Shown here one piece after another: positions 19,801 to 30,200 of a stretch of 47,127 bases of DNA. Under the pieces are notes generated by a model. The model saw only the letters and a program-made list of their open reading frames with translations, was not told where the DNA came from and made no database searches. Origin of the DNA: Lichenicola sp964249915 (GTDB lineage: Bacteria > Pseudomonadota > Alphaproteobacteria > Acetobacterales > Acetobacteraceae); NCBI GenBank assembly GCA_964249915.1, contig CAXUEL010000003.1, positions 1 to 47,127 of the forward strand. Reading direction: 5' to 3'. Every line of letters begins with the position of its first letter. The first letter of the stretch is position 1. The position numbers and the translations under genes were made by a program.

Positions 19801-20574
19801 ATGGGCATCAACGCGTTCGACCTGTCCGGCCGCCTCGCCCTGGTGACCGGATCGAGCCAGGGCATCGGCTTCGCGATCGCGCAGGGCCTGGCCGCGGCCG
19901 GCGCCCGGATCGTGCTGAACGGACGCAGCGCCGGGCGGCTGGCCGCCGCCGCGGCGTCGATCGGCGACGCCGCCTGGTCCCCCGACGCCGGGCTCGGCCT
20001 GTTCGACGTCACCAATCCCGACGCGGTGGAAGCGGGGATCGGCCGCATCGAGCGGGAAGCCGGCGCGATCGACATCCTGGTCAACAACGCCGGCATCCAG
20101 CGGCGCATGACGCTGGAAGAGTTCCCGGTCGAGACCTGGCGCGAGGTGATGCGCACCAACCTCGACAGCGTGTTCTTCGTCGGCCAGGCGGTGGCCAAGC
20201 GGATGATCCCGCGCGGCCGCGGCAAGATCATCAACATTGCCAGCCTGCAGAGCGAGGCGGCGCGGCCGACCATCGCGCCCTACACCGCGTCCAAGGGTGC
20301 GGTGAAGATGCTGACGCGCGGCATGTGCGCGGACTGGGCGCGGCACGGCCTGCAGGTCAACGCCATCGGTCCGGGCTATTTCGAGACCGAGCTGAACCGG
20401 CCGCTGCGCGAGGACCCGGTGTTCGACGCCTGGCTGCGCCGACGCACGCCCGCCGGGCGCTGGGGCAGGGTGGAGGAGCTGGCCGGAACCGCGGTGTTCC
20501 TCGCCTCCGCCGCGTCGGACTTCGTCAACGGCCAGGTCATCTACGTCGACGGCGGCGTGCTGTCGGTTCTGTGA
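19801..20574 (+). CDS. Gluconate 5-dehydrogenase-like SDR
   Basis: A 257-residue classical SDR: TGSSQGIG (16-23), NNAG (95-98), N120, S148, Y161 and K165. The opening INAFDLSGRLALVTGSSQGI, the NAGIQRRMTLEEFPVETWRE segment and the end FVNGQVIYVDGGVLSVL match the Gno/IdnO group, which interconverts D-gluconate and 5-keto-D-gluconate with NADP(H). ATG 19801 follows GGCGGAGGCGG and starts the fold cleanly. It is divergent from the idonate dehydrogenase operon and is followed 11 bases later by a hydroxyacid dehydrogenase, forming a two-gene unit for keto-gluconate reduction. Confidence 0.85.
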   Translation: MGINAFDLSGRLALVTGSSQGIGFAIAQGLAAAGARIVLNGRSAGRLAAAAASIGDAAWSPDAGLGLFDVTNPDAVEAGIGRIEREAGAIDILVNNAGIQRRMTLEEFPVETWREVMRTNLDSVFFVGQAVAKRMIPRGRGKIINIASLQSEAARPTIAPYTASKGAVKMLTRGMCADWARHGLQVNAIGPGYFETELNRPLREDPVFDAWLRRRTPAGRWGRVEELAGTAVFLASAASDFVNGQVIYVDGGVLSVL

Positions 20575-20585
20575 GGATGCGCGAC

Positions 20586-21524
20586 ATGGGTGCCACGCTG
20601 CTGCAGCTCTGCCCGGTGCTCCCTGCCACCCAGGCGACGCTGGACGCGACCTACGACGTGGTACGCTGGCCCGCCGAGCCGCCCGGACAGGATGACTGTC
20701 TGGCGCGGCACGGCGCCGCGATCCGCGCCGTGGTGACCGGCGGCCATCTTGGCATTGAGACCGCACTCGCCGAGCGGCTACCCGCACTCGGCATCGTCGC
20801 CATCAACGGCGTCGGCTACGACCGGGTCGACCTCCAAGCGATGCAGCGCCTCGGCGTGCGCGTCAGCAACACGCCCGACGTGCTCACCGACGACGTCGCC
20901 GACCTCGCGATCGCCTTGATGCTGAACGTGATGCGCGGCCTGCCGGCCGCCGAGCGTCACGTGCGCGACGGGCTGTGGCCCTCGGCGCAGCCGGCCCTGG
21001 CGCGGCGCGCGTCCGGCCTGCGCTACGGCATCGTCGGGCTTGGCCGGATCGGTCAGGCGATCGCGTTGCGGCTAGCCGGCTTCGGCGGCACGATCGCCTA
21101 TACCGGGCCGAACCGGAAGGAAACGCCGCACGACTACCATGACGACATCCGGGCGCTTGCCGCGGCCTCCGACGTGCTGTTCGTGGCCACCGCGGCGTCC
21201 GCCGCCACGCGCAACCTGGTCGACCGCGCGGTGCTCGACGCGCTGGGGCCGCAGGGCGTGCTGGTGAACGTCGCGCGCGGCTCGATCATCGACGAGCCCG
21301 CCCTGGTCGAGGCGCTGACCGAGGGCCGCCTGGGTGCCGCCGGGCTCGACGTGTTCGAGAACGAGCCGCACGTGCCGGCGGCGCTGCTGCGGCTTCCCAA
21401 CGTGTCGCTGGCGCCGCACGTCGGCAGCGCCACGCACGAGACCCGGCTGGCGATGGGCGACCTGATGCTGGACAACCTCCGGGCGTTCTTCGCCAGCGCG
21501 GAGCTGCCGACGCCGGTGGTGTAG
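20586..21524 (+). CDS. D-isomer 2-hydroxyacid dehydrogenase (2-ketogluconate/glyoxylate reductase type)
   Basis: A 312-residue NAD(P)-dependent dehydrogenase of the GhrB/GyaR group. The nucleotide-binding motif is GIVGLGRIGQA, and the catalytic triad residues lie in VNVARGS (Arg), ENEPHVP (Glu) and LAPHVGSAT (His). NGVGYDRVDL is typical of the substrate domain. An in-frame ATG at 20577 is also possible, but GAGG at 20573-20576 is spaced properly only for 20586. In this sugar-acid locus a 2-ketogluconate or hydroxypyruvate reductase role is likely; the exact substrate is inference. A strong hairpin follows the stop. Confidence 0.87.
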   Translation: MGATLLQLCPVLPATQATLDATYDVVRWPAEPPGQDDCLARHGAAIRAVVTGGHLGIETALAERLPALGIVAINGVGYDRVDLQAMQRLGVRVSNTPDVLTDDVADLAIALMLNVMRGLPAAERHVRDGLWPSAQPALARRASGLRYGIVGLGRIGQAIALRLAGFGGTIAYTGPNRKETPHDYHDDIRALAAASDVLFVATAASAATRNLVDRAVLDALGPQGVLVNVARGSIIDEPALVEALTEGRLGAAGLDVFENEPHVPAALLRLPNVSLAPHVGSATHETRLAMGDLMLDNLRAFFASAELPTPVV

Positions 21525-21535
21525 GCCCGGCCCTC

Positions 21536-21561
21536 GACGGGTCGGGCGGGGACGACCCGTC
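21536..21561. terminator. Bidirectional terminator-like hairpin
   Basis: GACGGGTCG and CGACCCGTC form a perfect 9-base stem with an 8-base loop, between two convergent genes (stops at 21524 and 21560). The right arm runs into the stop codon of the minus-strand gene. There is no T-run, as is common in very GC-rich genomes. Confidence 0.6.
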
Positions 21562-22459
21562 ACGACGGCTTCATCGCCCGGATGTCGGGCACGAGGACGG
21601 CTTGGTCGGCCAGCGACGCAGCCGCCACCAGGGCGTCCACCAGGGCGCGGCATTCGGCTTCTCCCGTCGCCAGCAGCTCACGGAACGACCGGACCCGGGA
21701 CAGGGACCAAAGCATCACCGCCACCATCCGCGCCGGGCAACCGTTGATGAGCCTTTTTCCCCTGGGATGAACGGGATGCCCCAGCTTCTCGATGAGCATG
21801 AAGCTGGCATGGATGCCGCGCGCCAGCACGACCGCCTCTCCCCACGACGCGCCGCCTCCGCGCCGCTCGCCGGCCACGGCCACGCTTTCGAAGGCGACGC
21901 AAAGGGGAACGTGGCAGCGAAGCCAGGAGGGCATGTCGCGCTCGAGGGCGGCAGGCAGGCCGGCGGCGTTGAACACGTCGACCCAGCGTTGCCGGCTCAT
22001 GATGGTCTTCTGACCGGCAGCGCCGATGATCGCCTTGAGCCTGCCGTCCCCATCCAGCGTGGCCTGGACGAACGGCATGCCGAAGCAGCAGCGCGCGACG
22101 CCGACCGCCCCCTGCAGCTGCTCCGGACCGAAGGTGTTGAACATGAACTGGATGCATCCGGCCGCGCTGCGTCGCAGGCCCGGAAGGACCGCGTCGACCT
22201 GATGCGCCAGGAGCGTGACGATCACGAGGTCGTAAGGAACCCGCTCGTCGAGCCTGTCGGCCACGCCGACTCTCGCCCGCTCGCCCCCGACCTTGATGAT
22301 GGCCCCGTCGCGTCGCAGCTGCCCCAGCCGGACGGAGTCGGGCCGGGCAACGACCGTGACGTCGTAGCCGGTCTGGGACAGCTGGAAGGCGAACGTGCTG
22401 CCGATCTTCCCGGCGCCGAGGACGGCGATGCGAAGGGGCGAAGGCGAGGGTGCGGGCAT
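21560..22459 (-). CDS. Ketopantoate reductase (ApbA/PanE)-family oxidoreductase
   Basis: A 299-residue protein with an N-terminal Rossmann fold opening LRIAVLGAGKIGSTFAFQLS (GxGxxG with the family-typical alanine and serine) and VIVTLLAHQVDAVLPGLR, matching the 2-dehydropantoate 2-reductase fold. The C-terminal helical half (MPSWLRCHVPLCVAFESVAV) is more divergent, and the usual catalytic Lys/Asn/Glu set is not obvious to me. It may therefore be a paralogue rather than the pantothenate enzyme. It is convergent with the hydroxyacid dehydrogenase and divergent from the efflux operon, so its role is not indicated by context. Confidence 0.72.
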   Translation of the reverse strand: MPAPSPSPLRIAVLGAGKIGSTFAFQLSQTGYDVTVVARPDSVRLGQLRRDGAIIKVGGERARVGVADRLDERVPYDLVIVTLLAHQVDAVLPGLRRSAAGCIQFMFNTFGPEQLQGAVGVARCCFGMPFVQATLDGDGRLKAIIGAAGQKTIMSRQRWVDVFNAAGLPAALERDMPSWLRCHVPLCVAFESVAVAGERRGGGASWGEAVVLARGIHASFMLIEKLGHPVHPRGKRLINGCPARMVAVMLWSLSRVRSFRELLATGEAECRALVDALVAAASLADQAVLVPDIRAMKPS

Positions 22460-22913
22460 GGCCGCGTATAGCAGCAGGCGCCCACGCCGCGGATGGGTTT
22501 ACCGGCGTCCGTGTCCGCTTTTCTCCCGGGCGGATGACCGCTCCGCGTCCGACCGCTCTTCCGGCACGACGCCGGACAAGCCGAAGTAGTGGTGCCGGCG
22601 GCGGGTAGGGGTGGAGGTGCAACGGTTACAATAAGTCATGGTTCGTCAAGTAATCGCTGCGCGAGAACCGGCCCTTGTGTGACCACGCGTTTCCTGCTTC
22701 TTGACCGACCAGGGAGTGCTGGCCCGTCACGGAAGCCGTCGCCGGAGGGCGCGGCTGGCAGGATCCGCCGGGATCGACTACTTCGTCTCGGTATCGTAAT
22801 GCTGAACCCGTCGTCGCCGGAGCCGTGCCACGCCTGACCAGCCGCTCGAAGCCCACCCGCTGACGCGCAGCCGGCCGGTCCGCACCGCCGGCCGCTCGCG
22901 TCGCCTGTGGTGG
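22460..22913. other. Intergenic and possible leader of the efflux operon
   Basis: About 450 bases between divergent genes. A less GC-rich patch at 22627-22665 (GGTTACAATAAGTCATGG...) is the best place for a promoter. From 22806 the reading frame of the adaptor gene is already open, but it contains no ATG, GTG or TTG before 22914. A GGAG at 22818-22821 sits 8 bases before ACG CCT GAC CAG at 22830, where a start codon would be expected. Confidence 0.4.
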
Positions 22914-24059
22914 GTGCTTGCCGGCCTCGTGTTGTTGGCGCTGGGCGGGTTCCTGGGCTGGCGGCTGCTGGGAGAGCGTCATGCCGCCAAGCCGGCCGGC
23001 CGAGCCGCCGGCGGTCCGCCGCAATCGGTGTCGGTGGCGACGATCGGCACCGGCGACATCCACGTCACCCTCACCGGGCTCGGCACCGTGACGCCGCTCG
23101 ACACCGTCACCGTCAAGACCCAGATCAACGGCCAGCTGCAGTCGCTCGGCTTCACCGAGGGCCAGCTGGTGCGCAGGAACCAGTTCCTGGCGCAGATCGA
23201 CCCGCGCCCGTACCTGGTGGCGCTGGAGCAGGCGCAGGGCACGCTGGCGCACGACCAGGGCCTGCTGGCCCAGGCGCAGGCCGACAGCGCCCGCTACCAG
23301 CTGCTGAGCCGGCAGAACAGCATCGCGCAGCAGCAGGCGCAGGACGAGCTGTTCCTGATCAAGCAGTACCAGGGCACCGTGATTACCGACCAGGGCGCGA
23401 TCGACAGCGCGAAGCTGAACCTGGCCTATTGCCACATCGTCTCGCCGGTGGACGGGCGGGTCGGCATCCGGCTGGTCGATCCCGGCAACTACGTGCAGAC
23501 CACCGACACCGCCGGGCTGTTCGTGGTGACGCAGCTGCAGCCGATCTCGGTGCTGTTCACCCTGCCGGAGGACGACGTCGACGCGGTGCAGGCGCAGATG
23601 CAGGGGCGGACGCTCACCGTCACGGCCTATGACCGGGCGGACGCAAAGCTGATCGCCACCGGCACGCTCGCCACCACCGACAACCAGATCGACAACACCA
23701 CCGGCACCGTCGAGCTGCGGGCGATCTTCCCGAACGCCGACAACAAGCTGTTCCCGCAGCAGTTCGTCAACGCCCACCTGCTGCTGCAGACGCTGAGCGG
23801 GGTGGTGGCGCCGCAGGCGGCGGTGCAGCACGGAGCGCCCGGCGACTTCGTCTACGTGGCGAAGCCGAACGGCACCGCCGCGATGCAGGTGGTCAAGACC
23901 GGGCCCGCCGAGGGCGACCGGGTGCAGATCACGCAGGGGCTCAAGCCGGGCGACAAGGTGGTGACCGACGGGCTGGACCGGCTGCGCGACGGCAGCCGGA
24001 TCGCGGCGGCGGCGCCGGGGAAGGGACACGGCACCCGGCCCGCCGCTCCGGCCCGCTGA
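22914..24059 (+). CDS. mdtA: RND efflux periplasmic adaptor (MdtA type)
   Basis: The membrane fusion protein of an RND multidrug pump, at least 381 residues. The N-terminal hydrophobic anchor is followed by the barrel and lipoyl segments (VSVATIGTGDIHVTLTGLGT, TVKTQINGQLQSLGFTEGQL, IDPRPYLVALEQAQGTLAHD), an alpha-hairpin and LAYCHIVSPVDGRVGIRLVD, all typical of MdtA. GTG 22914 is the first standard start in frame, but it cuts into the anchor. Homologues usually begin 15-30 residues earlier, so a rare or mutated start near 22830 is possible. It stands 13 bases before the first pump gene. Confidence 0.88.
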   Translation: MLAGLVLLALGGFLGWRLLGERHAAKPAGRAAGGPPQSVSVATIGTGDIHVTLTGLGTVTPLDTVTVKTQINGQLQSLGFTEGQLVRRNQFLAQIDPRPYLVALEQAQGTLAHDQGLLAQAQADSARYQLLSRQNSIAQQQAQDELFLIKQYQGTVITDQGAIDSAKLNLAYCHIVSPVDGRVGIRLVDPGNYVQTTDTAGLFVVTQLQPISVLFTLPEDDVDAVQAQMQGRTLTVTAYDRADAKLIATGTLATTDNQIDNTTGTVELRAIFPNADNKLFPQQFVNAHLLLQTLSGVVAPQAAVQHGAPGDFVYVAKPNGTAAMQVVKTGPAEGDRVQITQGLKPGDKVVTDGLDRLRDGSRIAAAAPGKGHGTRPAAPAR

Positions 24060-24072
24060 GCCTGCGCCGTCC

Positions 24073-27000
24073 ATGAGTCCGTCGCGCCTGTTCATCCTGC
24101 GGCCGGTGGCGACCACGCTGCTGATGGCGGCGATCCTGCTGGTCGGCATCATCGCCTACGGCTTCCTGCCGATCTCGGCGCTGCCGGAGGTCGACTACCC
24201 CACCATCCAGGTGCAGACCTTTCTGCCCGGGGCCAGCCCGGAGGTGATGACCACCTCGGTGACGGCGCCGCTGGAGCGGCAGTTCGGCGAGATGCCGGGC
24301 CTGGGCCAGATGTCGTCGATCTCGTCCGGCGGCGCCTCGGTGATCACCCTGCAGTTCACGCTGAGCCTCAGCCTGGACGTGGCCGAGCAGGAGGTGCAGG
24401 CGGCGATCAACGCGGCGACCAGCCTGCTGCCCTCGGACCTGCCGGCGCCGCCGATCTACAACAAGGTCAACCCCGCCGACACCCCGGTGCTGACCCTGGC
24501 ACTCACCAGCCGCACCCTGAGCCTGACCCAGGTCGAGGACCTGGCCGACGTCCGGCTGGCGCAGAAGATCAGCCAGCAGCCGGGCGTGGGGCTGGTGTCG
24601 ATCAGCGGCGGCAACCGGCCGGCGGTGCGGGTGGTGATCAACCCGCGCGCGCTGTCGTCGTACGGGCTGGCGATCGACGACATACGCACCATCATCGGCA
24701 ACCAGAACACCGACACGCCCAAGGGCAGCTTCGACGGCGCCGCGCAGAGCAGCACCATCAACGACAACGACCAGATCACCGACGCGGACGGCTACCGCAC
24801 GCTGATCGTCGCCTACAGGAACGGCCACGCGGTGCGTCTCGGCGACGTCGCCACCATCATCGACGGCGCCGAGAACAACCAGCTCGCCGCCTGGTCCGGC
24901 CGCACGCCCGCGGTGATCCTGAACATTCAGCGCCAGCCGGGCTCCAACGTGATCGCGGTGGTGCGCAACATCCTGCGCGCCCTGCCGCAGATGCGCGAAA
25001 CCCTGCCGCCCTCGGTCGACGTGGCGGTGCTCAGCAACCAGACCATCCCGATCCAGGCCTCGGTGAACGACGTCGAGTTCGAGCTGGGGCTCGCGGTGGT
25101 GCTGGTCGTGCTGGTGATCTTCCTGTTCCTGCGCACCCTGCCGGCGACGCTGATCCCGTCGCTGTCGGTGCCGCTGTCGCTGGTCGGCACGCTGGGGGTG
25201 ATGTACCTGCTCGGCTTCTCGCTCGACAACCTGTCGCTGATGGCGCTGACCATCTCCACCGGCTTCGTGGTCGACGACGCCATCGTCATGATCGAGAACA
25301 TCGCCCGCCACGTCGAGGACGGCGAGGCGCCGCTGGAAGCGGCGCTGAACGGCTCGGAGGAGATCGGCTTCACCATCATCTCGCTGACGGTCTCGCTGAT
25401 CGCGGTGCTGATCCCGCTGCTGTTCATGGGCGACGTGGTCGGCCGGCTGTTCCGCGAGTTCGCGGTGACGCTGGCGGTGACGATCGTGATCTCGGCGGTG
25501 GTCTCGCTGACCCTGGTGCCGATGATGTGCGCGCTGCTGGTGCGCCACCGCCCGGCGGACAAGCGCTATCGGATCGACCTCGCCGCGGAACGCGGCTTCG
25601 ACCGCATCGTGTCGGGCTACGGCCGCGCGCTCGCCGTGGTGCTCGACCACCAGGCCCTGACCCTGCTGGTGGCGCTGCTCACCCTGGTGGCCACGGTGGC
25701 GCTCTACGGCGCGATCCCGAAGGGCTTCTTCCCGGTCCAGGACACCGGCGCGATCCAGGGCATCTCGGAAGCGGCGCAGGACATCTCGTTCGGCGCCATG
25801 GCGGCGCGCCAGCAGGCGATGGCCGATGCGATCCTGCAGGACCCCGCGGTGCAGGGCCTGTCCTCGTTCATCGGCGTCGACGGCACCAACACCACGCTGA
25901 ACAGCGGCCGCGTCCTGATCGCGCTGAAGCCGCGCGGGCAGCGCCCGTCCGCCACCGCGGTGATCGCCCGGCTGGACGACCGGCTGCGCCGCGTGCCCGG
26001 CATCGTCCTGTCGATGCAGCCGGTGCAGAACCTGACCATCGACTCCACCGTGGGCCGCGCCCAGTACCACCTCTTCCTGGAGAACCCCGACGGCGGCCTG
26101 TTCGGGCAGTGGGTGCCGCGCCTGGTCGAGCGGCTGGCGCAGATGCCGGGCTTCACCGCGGTGACCAGCGACATGAACACCAACGGCCGGGCGCTGGACC
26201 TCGTCATCGACCGGCCAACCGCGGCGCGGTTCGGCATCACGCCGGCCACCATCGACAACGCCCTGTACGACGCGTTCGGCCAGCGCATCGCCTCCACGCT
26301 CTACACCCAGTCCAACCAGTACCGGGTGATCCTGCAGGCCGACACCGGCCAGGCGCGCTCGCTGAGCCAGGCGCTCGACGGAATCTACCTGCCGTCCGCC
26401 TCCGCCAGCACCGCCGCCACGGTCGCGACACCCAGCACCGGCGCGCTCGGGCAGGTGCCGCTCTCGGCCATGGTGCACGTCGCGGTGCGCAGCGACCCGC
26501 TCGAGGTCGAGCATCTCGGGCAGTTCCCGTCGGTGTCGATCTCGTTCAACCTCGCCGCCCGCACCTCGCTGGACAAGGCGGTGGCGGCGATCGGCGACGC
26601 TGAGCACCGGATCGGGCTGCCGGACAGCTTCACCACCGCGTTCCAGGGCTCGCTGTCGGCGTTCCAGGCGTCCCTGTCCAACGAGCTGCTGCTGATCGCC
26701 GCCGCCATGGTCGCGGTCTACATCGTGCTGGGCGTGCTGTACGAGAGCTTCGTCCACCCGCTGACGATCCTGTCCACGCTGCCGTCCGCCGGCGTCGGCG
26801 CGCTGGTGGCGCTGTACCTGACCGGGCACCAGCTCGACATCATCGCGGTGATCGGCATCATCCTCTTGATCGGCATCGTCAAGAAGAACGCGATCATGAT
26901 GATCGACTTCGCGCTGGCGGCCGAGCGCACCGAGAACAGGTCGCCGCGCGACGCGATCTTCCAGGCCTGCCTGCTCCGTTTCCGGCCGATCCTGATGACC

Positions 27001-27225
27001 ACGCTCGCCGCCGTGCTGGGTGCCGTGCCGCTGATGCTGGGCAGCGGCTCCGGCTCGGAGCTGCGCCAGCCGCTCGGCATCGCCATCGTCGGCGGGCTGC
27101 TGGTGAGCCAGGTGCTGACCCTGTTCACCACCCCGGTGATCTATCTCGCCTTCGACCGCGCCGCGGTGTGGCTGACCGGACGCGGCGCCAACCGCGAGGC
27201 CGGCGACGCGGCACCCGCGGAGTGA
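24073..27225 (+). CDS. mdtB: RND multidrug efflux pump subunit (MdtB type)
   Basis: A 1050-residue inner-membrane proton/drug antiporter of the HAE1 RND family. The N-terminus RPVATTLLMAAILLVGIIAY is followed by LPEVDYPTIQVQTFLPGASP. The proton-relay aspartates lie in GFVVDDAIVMIEN (TM4) and the relay lysine in IVKKNAIMMIDFA (TM10). The two periplasmic porter halves are complete. MdtB and MdtC work as a heterotrimer. Its stop overlaps the next start (GTGA). A short Ala/Ser/Thr insert (SASASTAATVATPSTGALGQ) lies in the second porter domain, smaller than the one in the partner subunit. Confidence 0.94.
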   Translation: MSPSRLFILRPVATTLLMAAILLVGIIAYGFLPISALPEVDYPTIQVQTFLPGASPEVMTTSVTAPLERQFGEMPGLGQMSSISSGGASVITLQFTLSLSLDVAEQEVQAAINAATSLLPSDLPAPPIYNKVNPADTPVLTLALTSRTLSLTQVEDLADVRLAQKISQQPGVGLVSISGGNRPAVRVVINPRALSSYGLAIDDIRTIIGNQNTDTPKGSFDGAAQSSTINDNDQITDADGYRTLIVAYRNGHAVRLGDVATIIDGAENNQLAAWSGRTPAVILNIQRQPGSNVIAVVRNILRALPQMRETLPPSVDVAVLSNQTIPIQASVNDVEFELGLAVVLVVLVIFLFLRTLPATLIPSLSVPLSLVGTLGVMYLLGFSLDNLSLMALTISTGFVVDDAIVMIENIARHVEDGEAPLEAALNGSEEIGFTIISLTVSLIAVLIPLLFMGDVVGRLFREFAVTLAVTIVISAVVSLTLVPMMCALLVRHRPADKRYRIDLAAERGFDRIVSGYGRALAVVLDHQALTLLVALLTLVATVALYGAIPKGFFPVQDTGAIQGISEAAQDISFGAMAARQQAMADAILQDPAVQGLSSFIGVDGTNTTLNSGRVLIALKPRGQRPSATAVIARLDDRLRRVPGIVLSMQPVQNLTIDSTVGRAQYHLFLENPDGGLFGQWVPRLVERLAQMPGFTAVTSDMNTNGRALDLVIDRPTAARFGITPATIDNALYDAFGQRIASTLYTQSNQYRVILQADTGQARSLSQALDGIYLPSASASTAATVATPSTGALGQVPLSAMVHVAVRSDPLEVEHLGQFPSVSISFNLAARTSLDKAVAAIGDAEHRIGLPDSFTTAFQGSLSAFQASLSNELLLIAAAMVAVYIVLGVLYESFVHPLTILSTLPSAGVGALVALYLTGHQLDIIAVIGIILLIGIVKKNAIMMIDFALAAERTENRSPRDAIFQACLLRFRPILMTTLAAVLGAVPLMLGSGSGSELRQPLGIAIVGGLLVSQVLTLFTTPVIYLAFDRAAVWLTGRGANREAGDAAPAE

Positions 27226-30200
27226 ACATCTCCGCACCCTTCATCGCCCGCCCGATCGCCACCACCCTGCTGACGCTGGCGATCCTGTTCGCCGGCGTGC
27301 TCGGCTTCTTCCAGCTCCCCGTCGCCTCGCTGCCCGAGGTCGACTTTCCCACCATCTCGGTGCAGGCGCAGCTTCCCGGCGCCGATCCGGAAACGGTGGC
27401 GACCAGCCTCGCCGGACCGCTGGAGCGGCACCTGGGGCAGATCGCCGACCTGACCGAGATGACCTCGCAGAGCCAGGTCGGGCAGACCCGGATCAACCTG
27501 CAGTTCGGCCTGGACCGCAACATCGACGGCGCCGCCCGCGACGTCGAGGCGGCGATCAACGCGGCGCGCGCCGACCTGCCGACCAACCTGCTGACCAACC
27601 CGATCTACCGCAAGGTCAACCCGGCCGACGCGCCGGTGCTGATCGTCTCGCTCACCTCGGCCACGCTGACCCGCGGGCAGATCTACGACGCCGCCAGCAC
27701 GGTGCTGCAGCAGCAGCTCTCGCAGCTCACCGGCGTCGGCCAGGTGATCATCAGCGGCGCGGCGCTGCCGGCGGTACGGGTCGAGCTCGATCCGTACGCG
27801 CTGTTCAAGTACGGCATCGGCCTGGAGGACGTGCGCGCGGCCCTGGCGTCGGCCAACGCCGATACGCCCAAGGGGGTGCTGGACCTCGGCCGGCAGCGGC
27901 TGCAGATCTACACCAACGACCAGGCCAGCCATGCCGCCGACTACCGGCCGCTGGTGATCGCCTACCGCAACGGCCACGCCGTGCACCTCACCGACATCGC
28001 CGCCGTCGATGACAGCGTGCAGGACCTGCGCAACCTCGGGCTCGCCAACGGCAAGCCGGCGGTGCTGGTGATCGTGTTCAAGCAGCCCGGCGCCAACGTG
28101 ATCCAGACGGTGGACGCGGTGAAGGCGGCGATCCCCAAGCTGCGGGCCGCCCTGCCGCAGGGCATAGACATCAACTTCGCCTCCGACAGCACGCTGAGCA
28201 TACGAGGCTCGCTGCGCGACACCGAGACCACGCTGGTGATCGCGGTGGTGCTGGTGACGGCGGTGGTGTGGCTGTTCCTGCGCGACCTGCGCGCCACCCT
28301 GATCCCGATGGTGTCGGTGCCGGTCTCGGTGATCGGCACCTTCGGGGTGATGTACCTGGCCGGCTTCTCGCTCGACAACCTGTCGCTGATGGCGCTGACC
28401 ATCTCCACCGGCTTCGTGGTCGACGACGCGATCGTGGTGCTGGAGAACATCTCCCGCCACATCGAGGACGGCATGCCGCGCCGCGAGGCGGCGCTCAAGG
28501 GCAGCGCCGAGGTGGGCTTCACCATCGTCTCGATCACGCTGTCGCTGATCGCGGTGTTCCTGCCGATCCTGCTGATGGGCGGCATCGTCGGGCGGCTGTT
28601 CCGCGAGTTCGCGGTGACGCTGTCGGCGGCGATCGTGGTGTCGCTGCTGACCTCGCTCACCACCACGCCGATGCTGTGCGCGCTGGTGCTGCGGCCCAAG
28701 CCGCGCAACCGTCCGCCGGCATGGCAACGACGGACGATCGGCCAGCGCGTGCTGGATTTCTACGGCCGCACGCTGGCCTGGACGCTGCGGCACAACGCCT
28801 TGGTGCTGCTGGTGCTGGGAGCCACGATCGGGCTCAACGTGTGGCTGCTGGTGGTGATCCCCAAGGGCTTCTTCCCGACCCAGGACAACGGCCGCCTGAT
28901 CGGCGCGGTGCAGGCCGACCAGGACATCTCGTTCCAGGCGATGAGCGCCAAGCTCGCGCGCATGATGGCGATCGTGCAGCACGACCCGGCGGTGCAGAAC
29001 GTGGTCGGCTCCACCGGCGCCGGCGGCGGCGGCGCCACGGCGCAGACCAACACCGCCAACGTCTACGTCGCGCTGAAGCCGAAGAACGCGCGCGACAGCC
29101 TGGACGTGGTGACGACGCGGCTGCGACGGGCGCTGGCGCGCGTGCCGGGCCGGCTGATCCTGGCGCCGGCGCAGGACGTGCGCGTCGGCGGCCGGCAGAC
29201 CAACGCCGCCTACCAGTACACGCTGCAGGCCGACAACACCGCCGAGGTGTTCGACTGGGCGCCGAAGCTGCTGCGCGCGCTGCAGGGCAACCCTGACCTC
29301 ACCGACGTCAACTCCGACCAGCAGCAGGCCGGGCTGGAATCGGTGGTGACGATCGACCGCGCCACCGCGTCCCGGCTCGGCCTGACGGTCAGCCAGATCG
29401 ACAACACGCTCTACGACGCGTTCGGGCAGCGCTCGGTGTCGACCATCTACAACGCGCTGAACCAGTACCACGTCATCATGGAGGTGGCGCCGCGCTACTG
29501 GCAGAACCCGGACGTGCTGAACCGGATCTGGGTCAGCACGTCGGGCAGCACGCCGAGCGGGTCCGCCACCACCAACGCCCCGTCCGGCACCGTCACCGCG
29601 GCCAGCGCCGCCACGGCCACCGCCAACGGCATCAACAACTCGCAGCGCAACGCGGCGCAGAACGCGATCGCCGCCAGCGGCAGCAGCGTCGCCTCGTCGG
29701 GCGCCGCGGTCAGCACCGGTGCGGAAACCATGGTGCCGCTCGGCGCGGTGGCGCGGTTCGCGCGCGGGCACACGGCGCTGTCGGTGAACCACCAGAGCCA
29801 GTTCGTCTCGGTGACGATCTCGTTCAACCTGGCCCCCGGCCGCTCGCTGTCCGCCGCCCAGGCGGCGATCGCCAAGGCGGTGGCCGACCTGCACATGCCG
29901 AGCGACATTGTCGGCGGCTTCGCCGGCACCGCCCAGGTGTTCCAGCAGTCGCTGAACAGCGAGCCGCTGCTGATCGGCGCCGCCCTGCTCGCGGTGTACA
30001 TCGTGCTGGGCGTGCTGTACGAGAGCTTCGTGCACCCGGTGACGATCCTCTCCACGCTGCCGTCCGCCGGCGTCGGCGCGGTGCTGGCGCTGATCCTGCT
30101 GCACACCGAGTTCTCGCTGATCACCGTGATCGGCGTGATCCTTTTGATCGGCATCGTGAAGAAGAACGCGATCCTGATGATCGACTTCGCGCTCGACGCC

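Noticed and set aside
23941..27237. A 1098-codon minus-strand open frame opposite mdtB
   Set aside because: Antisense shadow with low-complexity HRD/Q-rich composition and no family motifs.
25218..28430. Nearly identical segments in the two pump genes (about 25218-25277 and 28371-28430)
   Set aside because: They are conserved coding motifs of paralogous RND subunits, not a mobile repeat or recent duplication.
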